Source of the DNA: JASLPR01 sp964496475
GTDB lineage: Bacteria; Chloroflexota; UBA11872; VXNJ01
Length of the DNA stretch: 44,467 nucleotides
Reading direction: 5' to 3'
Assembly (NCBI GenBank): GCA_964496475.1
Contig: CAZBZS010000015.1
Coordinates: forward strand, 1 to 44,467
In this document: positions 8,742 through 16,696 of the stretch, piece by piece
Layout of the letters: each line of letters opens with the position of its first letter
How positions within the stretch are numbered: position 1 is the stretch's first letter
Program-made: the position numbers and the translations under genes
Notes under the pieces: model-generated
Told to the model about the DNA's origin: nothing
Seen by the model: only the letters and a program-made list of their open reading frames with translations
The model's database searches: none

Positions 8742-10769
8742 TCACGCTCCGATTAGCAGTTCCAAAACGGTCGCCGAATGAGCCGGAAATTCGTATTCGA
8801 AATCTTTGTCTTCCACGGTCAGCAATATATCTTTTTCCGCTATCCACGTCTGGGATTGGTCGCCGAAGGTGTTGTGGGCCAGGGGACCGGCGCCGTTAAG
8901 TTCGTGAACGGTGGCTTCGAGGGCGGGACTGCCGCCGCCGCTGATTACGATGCGGGCGCTGATGTTGGCGTGGCGATGACGATTGATTACCGAGACAGAC
9001 AGTCGGGCTCCGTCTTCACTGGCAGTCGCCATCGCGTCCAAATAAGGCACATCAGTGAGGGGTGGCTCGGTGGCGAGGCCCGGGGTATTGAAGGCTGGTC
9101 CTTCGGATTCGGTATCCAGAGCGATCGCTTCGCTGTGGGTCGCAATTAGCTTAAATCCTTGGTAACAGGCGGTCTCGTTGATCTGGTTGGGGTTGGCATC
9201 GATGAGGCCGAGTCGGTTTACGAAGCCGAATTGGTGGGCCATTGAGACCCGAGTACAAAGGTGCTGAATCTCCTGCAGGGTGCCGGCGGTGTGCAGTCCG
9301 TCGCGCAGAAGGTAGCGCTCTTTCCAGCCGGGCGCCCAGCGGAGGTCCTCGCGGATACCCCACTCATCGAATGAAATTTCGGGGAGCGCGTCGCCGGGCC
9401 AGTGATCGTCGATGATGGCGGTGGAGTCACGGAGCACGGCGGCAGTGGATTTGGGCCCGGCGGTGATGGCATCCCATTTCTCCTGGCTGGAGGGCTCCGC
9501 GTTAAGAACGGCCGGGTTGAGGGTGTAGTAGTGGACCGCGACGGCGTCAACGTGGCCGCCAAGAATAGAAGCCACGAACTGGTTCCATCGGCCCAGGGTG
9601 TCGCGGACATGGCCGACGGCTGTGAGATGGATGGACGGATCTTTGGCCTTCATCGCGGCGGCGAATTCCAAGGCCCGGCGGGCGTATGTTTCAGGGTCGA
9701 CGTGGCCGATCTGGAAATTGCCCCAGTTTTCGTTGCCGATAGACCAGTACCTGACGTTCCAGGGCCTCTCGCGGCCGTTGCCGGTGCGGACCCGACCCCA
9801 CTCGGAGTCGGCGGGGCCGTTGCAATACTCTATCCAGGTGGCGGCATCCTCGACCGAGCCGGCGCCTGCGTTGACGCAAATGAACGGAGTCGTCCCGAGG
9901 CGTTCGCAAAAATCGAGGAATTCGTGGGTTCCGAGGTCGTTGGGCTCCAACTCATTCCAGGCGCGGTTCAAGCGAGTCGGTCGCCGGTCGATAGGGCCTA
10001 TGCCGTCCATCCAGACGTAGTCCGATGCGAAGTTTCCGCCGGGCCAGCGGAGCATCCTGATACCGGCCTCGACTATTTTTGCGCCGATGTCGGAGCGTAT
10101 CCCGCCCTCGGAGGCCGGGGCGGCGGGCATCAGGGAGATGGCGCCGAACCGAACACGGCCCTGGCCGCGGGCGACGAGTTCAAAATCCGACTTCCCGGCG
10201 CGGACCGAATGGAGAGTGCCTTCGAAAGTCTTGAAATCGGTCACGGGTCCGGTCAGCGGTATTTCCCAGAGGCCATTTTCGCCTTCATAGTCGCGTAGGC
10301 GGAGCGCAACCGAGTCGATGGCGCCTTCGGACTGCAAGATGACCCTGGCGACATAGTCGGCGCCGGCGGCAATCTCCAGATCGGCCTGGCCGACGCCGTG
10401 ATATTCGCCGTCGCCGGCGAGGAGATCGATGCGCTGCGACTGGCCACCGGAGTAGAAGACGGTGTTGTCGTGGACGAAATAGACATTGTCGCCGGCGTTG
10501 ACGGGGGCCCAGGGGGTTACTAGGCCAAAGTCACCCGGATCGTCGAATTCGCCGCGCCAGGGACGCTCGCGGCCGCGCTGGCGGATACGCCCGGCGTCGT
10601 GCCCGGCGAATTTTCGATTGATAAGAAGCTCGCCCCAGAGGCCGCCGTAGACCAGTTTTTCCAGGTGCTCAATATTGGTCCCGTACACGTTTGGGTTGAT
10701 GCGTCCGATGGGCCGATCGAGATGGATGGTCAGGGTCGCGGGTCCCAGTCCTCTGTGATAGGAAGCCAT
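8742..10769 (-). CDS. Alpha-L-arabinofuranosidase, GH51
   Basis: A 675-residue retaining glycosidase that removes terminal alpha-L-arabinofuranosyl units from arabinan, arabinoxylan or arabinogalactan fragments. The acid/base Glu lies in IGNENWGNF (E347) and the nucleophile Glu in ISFDEWGIR (E469), which is the GH51/clan GH-A pattern. The N-terminal region GRINPNVYGTNIEHLEKLVYGG is typical of the family, and a beta-sandwich C-terminal domain ends the protein. No signal peptide is visible, so it should act on imported oligosaccharides. The ATG at 10769 was chosen over one 31 codons upstream because the family homology starts just after it and a GGAG sits about 10 bases before it. It is the first gene of the minus-strand operon, and no confident promoter was found upstream. 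Confidence 0.92.
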   Translation of the reverse strand: MASYHRGLGPATLTIHLDRPIGRINPNVYGTNIEHLEKLVYGGLWGELLINRKFAGHDAGRIRQRGRERPWRGEFDDPGDFGLVTPWAPVNAGDNVYFVHDNTVFYSGGQSQRIDLLAGDGEYHGVGQADLEIAAGADYVARVILQSEGAIDSVALRLRDYEGENGLWEIPLTGPVTDFKTFEGTLHSVRAGKSDFELVARGQGRVRFGAISLMPAAPASEGGIRSDIGAKIVEAGIRMLRWPGGNFASDYVWMDGIGPIDRRPTRLNRAWNELEPNDLGTHEFLDFCERLGTTPFICVNAGAGSVEDAATWIEYCNGPADSEWGRVRTGNGRERPWNVRYWSIGNENWGNFQIGHVDPETYARRALEFAAAMKAKDPSIHLTAVGHVRDTLGRWNQFVASILGGHVDAVAVHYYTLNPAVLNAEPSSQEKWDAITAGPKSTAAVLRDSTAIIDDHWPGDALPEISFDEWGIREDLRWAPGWKERYLLRDGLHTAGTLQEIQHLCTRVSMAHQFGFVNRLGLIDANPNQINETACYQGFKLIATHSEAIALDTESEGPAFNTPGLATEPPLTDVPYLDAMATASEDGARLSVSVINRHRHANISARIVISGGGSPALEATVHELNGAGPLAHNTFGDQSQTWIAEKDILLTVEDKDFEYEFPAHSATVLELLIGA

Positions 10770-10990
10770 GCGAGCCGAACTCCGGTTGTCGGGCCGGCAG
10801 CGATATCCCCGCGGCGAGAGTGCCGGCCGGCCGGTGGCGAGTGACGGGTGACAATGTAGCACTCAGACGGGTGTAGCGCTCGACTGCCAGTGGAGTCTGG
10901 GGCGATGAACGAACGGTCAGCCGGCAGCGGATGCTTAAGCAACGTCCACGAATGGATCGCTCGTCCAGTCTCTAGTCGATGTGCATGCCA

Positions 10991-11034
10991 GAAAAGCGCA
11001 AAACCCGGGGACCGGCGCTTGCCGATCCCCGGGT
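10991..11034 (-). terminator. Intrinsic terminator of the Hsp20 gene
   Basis: Bases 11003-11016 and 11021-11034 pair over 14 positions (one T-G wobble) around a 4-base loop. Read on the minus strand, the hairpin is followed by TTTTGCGCTTTT. It lies about 50 bases past the Hsp20 stop. The stem, tight loop and T-rich tail together make a strong factor-independent terminator. Confidence 0.85.
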
Positions 11035-11044
11035 CCGCTTGGAG

Positions 11045-11072
11045 GGAGGTCCGGTGGGGGTAACGGACCTCC
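11045..11072 (-). repeat. Second hairpin after the Hsp20 stop
   Basis: A perfect 9-bp inverted repeat, GGAGGTCCG at 11045-11053 and CGGACCTCC at 11064-11072, with a 10-base loop. It sits eight bases after the Hsp20 stop codon and just before the main terminator. It has no T-tract of its own, so it may protect the mRNA 3' end or assist termination. Confidence 0.65.
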
Positions 11073-11080
11073 GGTCTTGA

Positions 11081-11536
11081 TTAGCTGCCTACCTTGACCT
11101 CGATCTTTCGAGGCTTGGCTGCCTCAATCTTAGGGAACGTAACAGCGAGGACTCCGTTACGGAACTCACTTTCAGCCTGCCCGGCATCGAGATTGTCCGG
11201 AAGCCGCAATGAACGTCGGACGGGACCCGAGCTGCGTTCGTGAAGTAGGTAGTCGGGCTCTCCGATGTCGCTAGTCTCGGCGGGGGCGGTGGTCTCAGCC
11301 TTGATAGTCAAGATGTCGTCCTCGACGCTGACCGCTACCTCTCCTGGCTCAAACCCGGGGAGTGATGCGCTGACCACCAGGCGCTCGTCATCCTGCACTA
11401 CGTCGAGGGGCAACGCCCACTGACGCTCACCCTGGCGCGCGCTGGATCTGTGGCCACGTCCGCGCCAGAGACGATCGAAAGTCTCGTCAAAGCCACGGGT
11501 CGCCCAGAACGGTCGATATCGTTGAATCACTGCCAT
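11081..11536 (-). CDS. Small heat shock protein, Hsp20/alpha-crystallin family
   Basis: A 151-residue ATP-independent holdase chaperone that keeps unfolding proteins soluble. The alpha-crystallin domain spans about residues 40-140. It has LPLDVVQDDERLVVSASLPGF, the conserved loop and strand RRSLRLPDNLDAG, and the closing A-x-x-x-NGVL motif (SEFRNGVLAVTFPK). A short C-terminal extension, PRKIEVKV, carries an I-x-V-like anchor for oligomer formation. The ATG at 11536 follows GGAGGG by seven bases; an ATG at 11551 is the one overlapped by that ribosome site and is rejected. It is monocistronic, with a consensus promoter, an inverted-repeat operator candidate and its own terminator. Confidence 0.93.
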   Translation of the reverse strand: MAVIQRYRPFWATRGFDETFDRLWRGRGHRSSARQGERQWALPLDVVQDDERLVVSASLPGFEPGEVAVSVEDDILTIKAETTAPAETSDIGEPDYLLHERSSGPVRRSLRLPDNLDAGQAESEFRNGVLAVTFPKIEAAKPRKIEVKVGS

Positions 11537-11585
11537 GTGCATTCCCTCCATGCATGCGTATAGTTGGATAACCTGATCGAGATAA

Positions 11586-11614
11586 AGTATATAAATTGCG
11601 CGCTAGGCTGTCAA
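11586..11614 (-). promoter_or_regulatory. Housekeeping-sigma promoter of the Hsp20 gene
   Basis: Read on the minus strand: TTGACA (11614-11609), a 17-base spacer, then TATACT (11591-11586). The -35 is a perfect match to the sigma-70 consensus, the -10 has one mismatch and the spacing is ideal. A start near 11578-11580 would give a leader of about 40 bases before the ATG at 11536. No alternative heat-shock sigma pattern is needed to explain transcription. Confidence 0.85.
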
Positions 11615-11615
11615 C

Positions 11616-11640
11616 TATATTGCTAGGGCGCGGCAATATA
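11616..11640 (-). promoter_or_regulatory. Inverted-repeat operator candidate upstream of Hsp20
   Basis: A perfect 8-bp inverted repeat, TATATTGC and GCAATATA, separated by exactly 9 bases, ends one base before the -35 box. The 9-base spacing is the same as in CIRCE, the HrcA operator, but the arm sequence is different from CIRCE and from the HspR HAIR motif. It is probably a repressor or activator site for heat-shock control (inference). Confidence 0.6.
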
Positions 11641-11829
11641 TCTAAGGGGCACAGGTTGGGGGCGCGTGCTTGAGTTCGCGCTCACGAGTACCCAGGGGAG
11701 CTGCGAAAGCTCTCAGCGGGAATGAAGGGGTTCGTCGAGGAGATAGACCTATTGGTATCAGGAAGGCTGACTGATGTCCGAGGTTTTCGGCGGTATCCGA
11801 GAGATGGGCCCGAGGGGGTTGAGGTGGGG

Positions 11830-12999
11830 CTAGCCCAGAGGGGTGACGTCTTCCCAGGTGCTGGACTCCCAGGAGCGCCGCATGGCTGCGGAGACTTCGG
11901 CGACGGCGGCGGCCTCGGCCATGCCGGGCACACTGGGGCGGTCCTCGCCGATGGCCTGCAAGAACTCGTACATCTCGATGGCCTTGAGGTCGTCGTAAGA
12001 AATTGGCAGCGCGTCAGCCGGGGTAAAGGCGGCGTGATGGGGTAGTTTCGGTCCGGTGAGGATGCGGGTGAAGCCGTCGCGATCGGGCTCCTCGTCCGGT
12101 CGGTAGATGTCCAGTTCGTTCATGCGCTCGCCGTGCCAGTGGAGCGCGCCGCCGGTGCCGTTCATCTGGAAAGTGAGACCGAACTTCTCGCCCATGATGA
12201 CACGACAGGACTCCAGGGTGCCGCGGGTGCCATTTTCGAATTCAACCAGCGCGCCGACGTAATCCTCGTTTTCGACGGGCCCGCGGGGGCCGCCATCGCT
12301 GACGGAGAAATGGGTGCCTTCGCCGGGGACGGGAAGCGGTCGATCTTTGATGAAGGTTTCGCTCTGTGAGACCACGCGCTTGATAGGGCCGACAAGCATG
12401 AGGGCCATGTCCACAGCGTGGGACATCATGTCGATGAGTACGCCGAGCCCGCCGGTAACGGTCTGGAATCGCCAGGTGAGCATGGCGTTGGGGTTGGCCG
12501 CGTAGCCTTCGAGAAACTGGCCGCGGTAGTGTGTGATCTTGCCGATTTCACCGCGTTCGATAAGTTGACGGGCTAACTGGATGACCGGAATCCAGCGGTA
12601 GTTGTAGCCGACGTGGGAATTGCCCCCGCCCGTAGCGACCAGTTTGGCGATCTTGACTGTTTCCTCCGGAAAGCGGCCGACGGGCTTCTCGCAGAGGATG
12701 TGCTTTCCGGCGGCCGCCACGGCCTCCACCATTTCGCCGTGCAGGTAGTTGGGGGTGGTGACGTTCACAACGTGAACCTCGGGGTGACCGACTACCTCGC
12801 GCCAGTCGGTGGTGCTCTCGGCGAAGCCGTAAGCCTGCTTAGCCCGATCGGCGCGGGACTCAAATTCGTCGGCGCAGATAACTAGTCGGGGCAGGACCGC
12901 AGCTTCGGGGAAGCGCACGGGCACCTGCAGGTAGGAGCGTGAATGCAGGTCCCCCATCCACCCCATCCCGATCACGCCGACACCAAGTTCTCGTGCCAC
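11830..12999 (-). CDS. Gfo/Idh/MocA family oxidoreductase
   Basis: A 389-residue NAD(P)-dependent dehydrogenase of the inositol/glucose-fructose oxidoreductase superfamily. The cofactor loop is VGVIGMGWMG (about residues 7-16) and the hallmark Glu-Lys-Pro lies at 104-106. The C-terminal substrate domain includes GGLGVLIDMMSHAVDMALML, where His in the D-x-x-x-H segment is the usual catalytic base. The insert and length resemble myo-inositol 2-dehydrogenase-like proteins; the substrate is unknown. GTG at 12999 was chosen because GGAG lies eight bases upstream and the Rossmann loop then starts at the N-terminus. An ATG at 13050 would add 17 residues but has no ribosome site. It is divergent from the PhyH gene. 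Confidence 0.87.
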   Translation of the reverse strand: MARELGVGVIGMGWMGDLHSRSYLQVPVRFPEAAVLPRLVICADEFESRADRAKQAYGFAESTTDWREVVGHPEVHVVNVTTPNYLHGEMVEAVAAAGKHILCEKPVGRFPEETVKIAKLVATGGGNSHVGYNYRWIPVIQLARQLIERGEIGKITHYRGQFLEGYAANPNAMLTWRFQTVTGGLGVLIDMMSHAVDMALMLVGPIKRVVSQSETFIKDRPLPVPGEGTHFSVSDGGPRGPVENEDYVGALVEFENGTRGTLESCRVIMGEKFGLTFQMNGTGGALHWHGERMNELDIYRPDEEPDRDGFTRILTGPKLPHHAAFTPADALPISYDDLKAIEMYEFLQAIGEDRPSVPGMAEAAAVAEVSAAMRRSWESSTWEDVTPLG

Positions 13000-13254
13000 T
13001 TTCGCGACTCCATTGCTGACATCCAAGATTAGAGCCACATTGGAAGACATCGGGGGAAAGAGATCAAGTTAGCTGGACTGGTTGGTAGGTACGGATGAGG
13101 ATGGCCGTGGACAATCCAGAGGCATTGGTCGAAGCGATGGCCCGAGTCTTACGCGGGAGCTTTCCCGTTGAGTACCGGCCGAGTTAATCTGCTATTGCAT
13201 CGCAGATGAAGGGCCTCTGCGGGATTCCGTAATCGAGCAAGAAGAGGGTATGGA

Positions 13255-14106
13255 ATGAATACCAGTTGCCTGGATTACCGGTTGACTGAAGAAGAACGGA
13301 CAAAGTTCAACCGTGACGGATACCTGATTCTGGAGGGGGTGTTGACGGCGGCGGAGATTGAGCAGCTGACGGGGGTGGTCGACGATTTGCAAGCAGCGGG
13401 AAAGTTCGAGGAGGGTAAAACCGACAAGACGATTAGCGGGCTAGTCAACAAGATGGGGTTCGTGGGGATGGATCGGTCGCTGTTCGACCTGGTTGCGTGT
13501 GAGCGGATGCTGCCGAAGGTGTGGGGAATCTTGGGATGGAACATCTATCTATACCACTCGCATCTGTCTATTACGGAGACCGAGTCCGGGACGTATGCCC
13601 CGGATGGACCGACGTGGCGCTGGCACCAGGACTCGGGCCGACTAAATCAGGACATGGAGACGGAACCGAGGCCGCGCATTTCGATCAAGGTGGCATATTT
13701 CTTGACGGACGTCGTTGAGGAAGGGCGGGGTAACTTCTGGGTGGTTCCTGGCAGCCACCTCAAAAATGAGATGGAGATGCCGGCGGGCAGCATCGGCCAG
13801 CCCGAAGGGGCGATTCCGGTACTGGTGAAGCCGGGGACGGCAGTCATTTTTGATCGCCGCATATGGCACACGGCCACGCAGAATTATTCCTCGATTGTCA
13901 GGAAGGTCCTGTTCTATGGTTACGGCTATCGCTGGATCCGAACCCGGGACGAGATGGAATTTCCGCAAACCTGGTACGATGAGTCGGATCCGATATTGCA
14001 GCAGATGCTGGGCCATTCCACGAGTGAAAACGGCCGGTCATCACCGAAAGACGCCGATGTGCCGCTCAAGGTGTGGCTGAACGAACACGAGCCAGCGGCG
14101 GTTTAA
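13255..14106 (+). CDS. Phytanoyl-CoA dioxygenase (PhyH) family protein
   Basis: A 283-residue Fe(II)/2-oxoglutarate-dependent oxygenase. The metal triad is WRWHQDSGR (H124, D126) plus the distal His in IWHTATQNYS (H205), and R216 in SSIVRKVLF fits the Arg that anchors 2-oxoglutarate. NFWVVPGSHL is the conserved strand before the second half of the barrel. Bacterial PhyH proteins hydroxylate diverse small molecules such as ectoine, lipids, and halogenated or natural products, and the substrate is not predictable. AGAGGG precedes the ATG. The gene is divergent from a Gfo/Idh gene and convergent with a flavin monooxygenase gene, so it is probably transcribed alone. Confidence 0.9.
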   Translation: MNTSCLDYRLTEEERTKFNRDGYLILEGVLTAAEIEQLTGVVDDLQAAGKFEEGKTDKTISGLVNKMGFVGMDRSLFDLVACERMLPKVWGILGWNIYLYHSHLSITETESGTYAPDGPTWRWHQDSGRLNQDMETEPRPRISIKVAYFLTDVVEEGRGNFWVVPGSHLKNEMEMPAGSIGQPEGAIPVLVKPGTAVIFDRRIWHTATQNYSSIVRKVLFYGYGYRWIRTRDEMEFPQTWYDESDPILQQMLGHSTSENGRSSPKDADVPLKVWLNEHEPAAV

Positions 14107-14159
14107 CGGTAGTAACTCGCCTCGTATGGCGGAATGGACGAAGTCCGGGGCAAAGCGGC

Positions 14160-14178
14160 GGGGTAGCGGTGCTACCCC
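14160..14178. terminator. Hairpin between convergent genes
   Basis: GGGGTAGC (14160-14167) and GCTACCCC (14171-14178) form a perfect 8-bp stem with a 3-base loop between the ends of the PhyH gene and the convergent monooxygenase gene. There is no T-tract on either strand. It could stop transcription from both sides or simply stabilise the 3' ends. Confidence 0.45.
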
Positions 14179-14199
14179 GGGCCGGGGGGCTACTTTGGG

Positions 14200-15282
14200 C
14201 TAGGCAAGATCGGCCAGGCGAGGCATGACGTCGTCGGCAAGAAGCTCCATCGAATGCAGCCACTTGTCGCGCGGTTCCCACTCGTGACCCATTGCCAGCA
14301 GCACACCAAAGCCACCGATTTCGTCGTACAAGTTTCGAATCTTCGCCTCGACATCGCCGGGTGATCCGACGATCCACACGTTTTCGGCCATGTATTCAAT
14401 CGTCACGTCTTCATCGGGCATGTCGTCGTGGGTTTTTAGCAGGTTGAAGTAGGGCGAGTCGGGCAGCATTTTAAAGAAATAATCGCGGAAATCACGGCCG
14501 ATAGTGCCGTTGATGGCTTCGTCCATGGCCTCCCCTGTCGTGTCGGCGACGAATATATCACGGGCGACCCGCCAGACAGCGCGGTCGGCGGTCCTGTCGG
14601 CCGAGACTGCGCCCTCTTCAACTGCTTCCCAGTGAGTCTTGAGGTGGCTCCCGGGAATGATGTTGATGCTCATGGGAATCCAACCCTTCTGGCCAGCCAG
14701 TTTCAGCGTTGACGAGCGATCCGAGACGCCTGCGACTCCGATGGGCGGGTGCGGCTTCTGATAAGGCTTGACGTGCACCCTCAGACCGAAGTTGTCGACA
14801 GGCTCAGGAATGGTGTAGTCGAAAAAATCGCCCTCGTACGGACCGGGTTCCGCCCCGTTCCAGATATCCAGGATGGCCTCAAGCGATTCCTGAGTCATGC
14901 GACGGTTATCGCGTCCATCCGGGCCGTACCCGAAGACTTCTAGGTCGCCTGGAAAGCTTCCGGTACCGACACCCCAATGCAACCGGCCCCTGGCCATGTG
15001 ATCGAGCTGGGCGATGCGGTGGGCCAGCACGAAGGGGTGATGATTCGGCAGGCAGCTCACGCCAGTGCCAAGGATGATGTTCTTGGTGACCCCCAGAGCC
15101 TGGGCGATGAGGAGATCGGGCGCCGGGATGTTTTCCCATTCGGCGGTGAAATGCTCGCCGACCCAGTATTCAGTCAGGCCGAGTCGATCGGCGACCACAA
15201 TCTGCTCCAGGTCGTCTGCAAGAGTCTGAGAGAAATCTTGACCAGGCGGGTGGAGGGGCATGGTGAAGGATCCGAGCTTCAA
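14200..15282 (-). CDS. LLM-class (luciferase-like) flavin-dependent monooxygenase
   Basis: A 360-residue TIM-barrel oxidoreductase of the bacterial luciferase-like family, using FMN or F420. Family marks are EYWVGEHFTAEW near the N-terminus, TGVSCLPNHHPFVLAHRIAQ with LDHMARGRLHWGVGTGSFP, and the flavin-loop segment RRMTQESLEAILDIW. Relatives oxidise alkanes, sulfonates, aromatic or cyclic ketone compounds, and this group is greatly expanded in marine SAR202 Chloroflexota. TTG at 15282 was chosen because GGAGG lies six bases before it and the barrel begins at once (MKLGSFTMPLHPP); an ATG at 15309 lies upstream of that ribosome site. It is convergent with the PhyH gene. Confidence 0.88.
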   Translation of the reverse strand: MKLGSFTMPLHPPGQDFSQTLADDLEQIVVADRLGLTEYWVGEHFTAEWENIPAPDLLIAQALGVTKNIILGTGVSCLPNHHPFVLAHRIAQLDHMARGRLHWGVGTGSFPGDLEVFGYGPDGRDNRRMTQESLEAILDIWNGAEPGPYEGDFFDYTIPEPVDNFGLRVHVKPYQKPHPPIGVAGVSDRSSTLKLAGQKGWIPMSINIIPGSHLKTHWEAVEEGAVSADRTADRAVWRVARDIFVADTTGEAMDEAINGTIGRDFRDYFFKMLPDSPYFNLLKTHDDMPDEDVTIEYMAENVWIVGSPGDVEAKIRNLYDEIGGFGVLLAMGHEWEPRDKWLHSMELLADDVMPRLADLA

Positions 15283-15456
15283 GGTGGTCCTCCGATCAGA
15301 CGGCGACATCCATCACCGTCAAAGTGTGCCAAGTTGATGGCCGGTCAAATGTAAATGCGACGGTACACGTAAACGGGAGGTAGGTTCAAAGGACGTTGCC
15401 GAATCGCGCATTTATCGAAGGCGAAGCAGACACGGGAGAAATAGCCGGTCGGCGGA

Positions 15457-16473
15457 CTAATCCCACGGTCGCAGCAGTATCTTGGCCGATTCGGCGGACC
15501 GTTGGAGATCGAATGCCCGCTCAATCTCGCTCATCGGAAAGGTGTGGCTGACGAGGAGATCCAGCAGGTCAGATCGCTCGATTACTTGGAGTAACCGCGC
15601 GTAGTCGTGGCGGTTGAAATGCCAGTTGCCGACAAGGTGAAGGCCCTTACGCAGCATATCGTCGCTTACCGTGATCGCCAGAGGATCGTGGCACTCGCCG
15701 ACGAAAGCGACGCCTCCGAGCCGACGCGTGGCGTCGATGGCGAGCCTCTGACCGTGGATGTTGCCTGAGCAGTCGATAGCGTAGTCAACTCCATGGCCGT
15801 CGGTGAGATCACGAATGTCGGCGGCGGCATCGCCCTGGGTCGGATTGAGCACGGCGTCGGCGCCCATCTCGCGGGCGCGTTCGGCGCGCCACGGGGCAGG
15901 CTCTGCGGCGATTACGCGAGCGCCCCGAAAGCGGGCGTTGACGACCCCACCCAGCCCCACGGGGCCAAGCCCGGTGATTAACACGGTGTCGAAGGCGTTC
16001 ATGTTGAGCTTTTGCATGGCGCCGAAGGTGGGGCCCAGAGCGCAGCCAGCTAGGGCGATGCGCTCCAGCGGCATGTCGTCCGGTGCCGGGAGGAGCAGAA
16101 ATGACGGCCGGGCCAGGTATTGACTCGCGGTGCCGAGGCCAGCGGTTGAGCCCTGCACGGCTTCGTAGTCGTGCCAATTCTCGCAATGCATGTAGAACCC
16201 GGTCTCGCAGATTTCACATCGACCGCAGGCGAGGGAAGGCATCACGACGACCCGGTCGCCGGGGCTCACGCTGGCGAGCGGCCCGGCATCGACCACTTCG
16301 CCCGCTGCCTCGTGTCCGATGCTATCGGTCTGCAGTCCGTCGTAGCAGCCCTTGTACTCGGTGCACAGCGGCGCGACGGTCACCTTGACGACTGCCCAGT
16401 CGTCCACCGCCCGCGGCAACTCCATGTCTGCGAAGGCGACGGTGCAGTCGCCGGGAAATATCGCCTGTTTCAA
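15457..16473 (-). CDS. Zinc-dependent alcohol/polyol dehydrogenase (MDR)
   Basis: A 338-residue zinc-containing medium-chain dehydrogenase. Catalytic zinc ligands are Cys37 (PLCTEYKG) and the GHE pair at 53-55. The structural zinc site is the four-cysteine lobe CGRCEICETGFYMHC (83, 86, 89, 97). NAD(P) binds at ITGLGPVGLGGV. It resembles sorbitol, threonine or glucose dehydrogenase-type enzymes that oxidise a secondary alcohol of a polyol or sugar in the cytosol. The TTG at 16473 lies seven bases after GGAG; another TTG two codons upstream touches that ribosome site. It is divergent from the SDR gene at 16697 across about 220 bases. Confidence 0.88.
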   Translation of the reverse strand: MKQAIFPGDCTVAFADMELPRAVDDWAVVKVTVAPLCTEYKGCYDGLQTDSIGHEAAGEVVDAGPLASVSPGDRVVVMPSLACGRCEICETGFYMHCENWHDYEAVQGSTAGLGTASQYLARPSFLLLPAPDDMPLERIALAGCALGPTFGAMQKLNMNAFDTVLITGLGPVGLGGVVNARFRGARVIAAEPAPWRAERAREMGADAVLNPTQGDAAADIRDLTDGHGVDYAIDCSGNIHGQRLAIDATRRLGGVAFVGECHDPLAITVSDDMLRKGLHLVGNWHFNRHDYARLLQVIERSDLLDLLVSHTFPMSEIERAFDLQRSAESAKILLRPWD

Positions 16474-16696
16474 TAACAATCTCCATCACTACCCGGCAGT
16501 CGCGGCCGGTCGGCGGGTGCGGCTCATGCTCGGCTCAACCGGCACGGTCGTCAACCCGGGAGTAAGAACGTTCAAGAGGGAATGCACCCCCCGGGATATT
16601 GTCGTACCCTTGCTTCTTGACGGCACGCGGCCAGCGGAGATTGCGAACGAGTAGGGAAGCGATCGTTCAAATAGTAGAGTTGAAAGCGAGCGGCCG

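Noticed and set aside
9402..10298. 298-residue plus-strand open frame opposite the GH51 gene
   Set aside because: It lies fully within a gene with both catalytic motifs in place and has no recognisable domain.
11616..11640. CIRCE element (HrcA operator)
   Set aside because: Only the 9-base spacing agrees; the arms TATATTGC/GCAATATA share no similarity with TTAGCACTC/GAGTGCTAA.
11682..11933. 83-residue minus-strand ORF behind the Gfo/Idh gene
   Set aside because: Pro/Ser-rich shadow overlapping the end of the dehydrogenase gene, with no start signal or family features.
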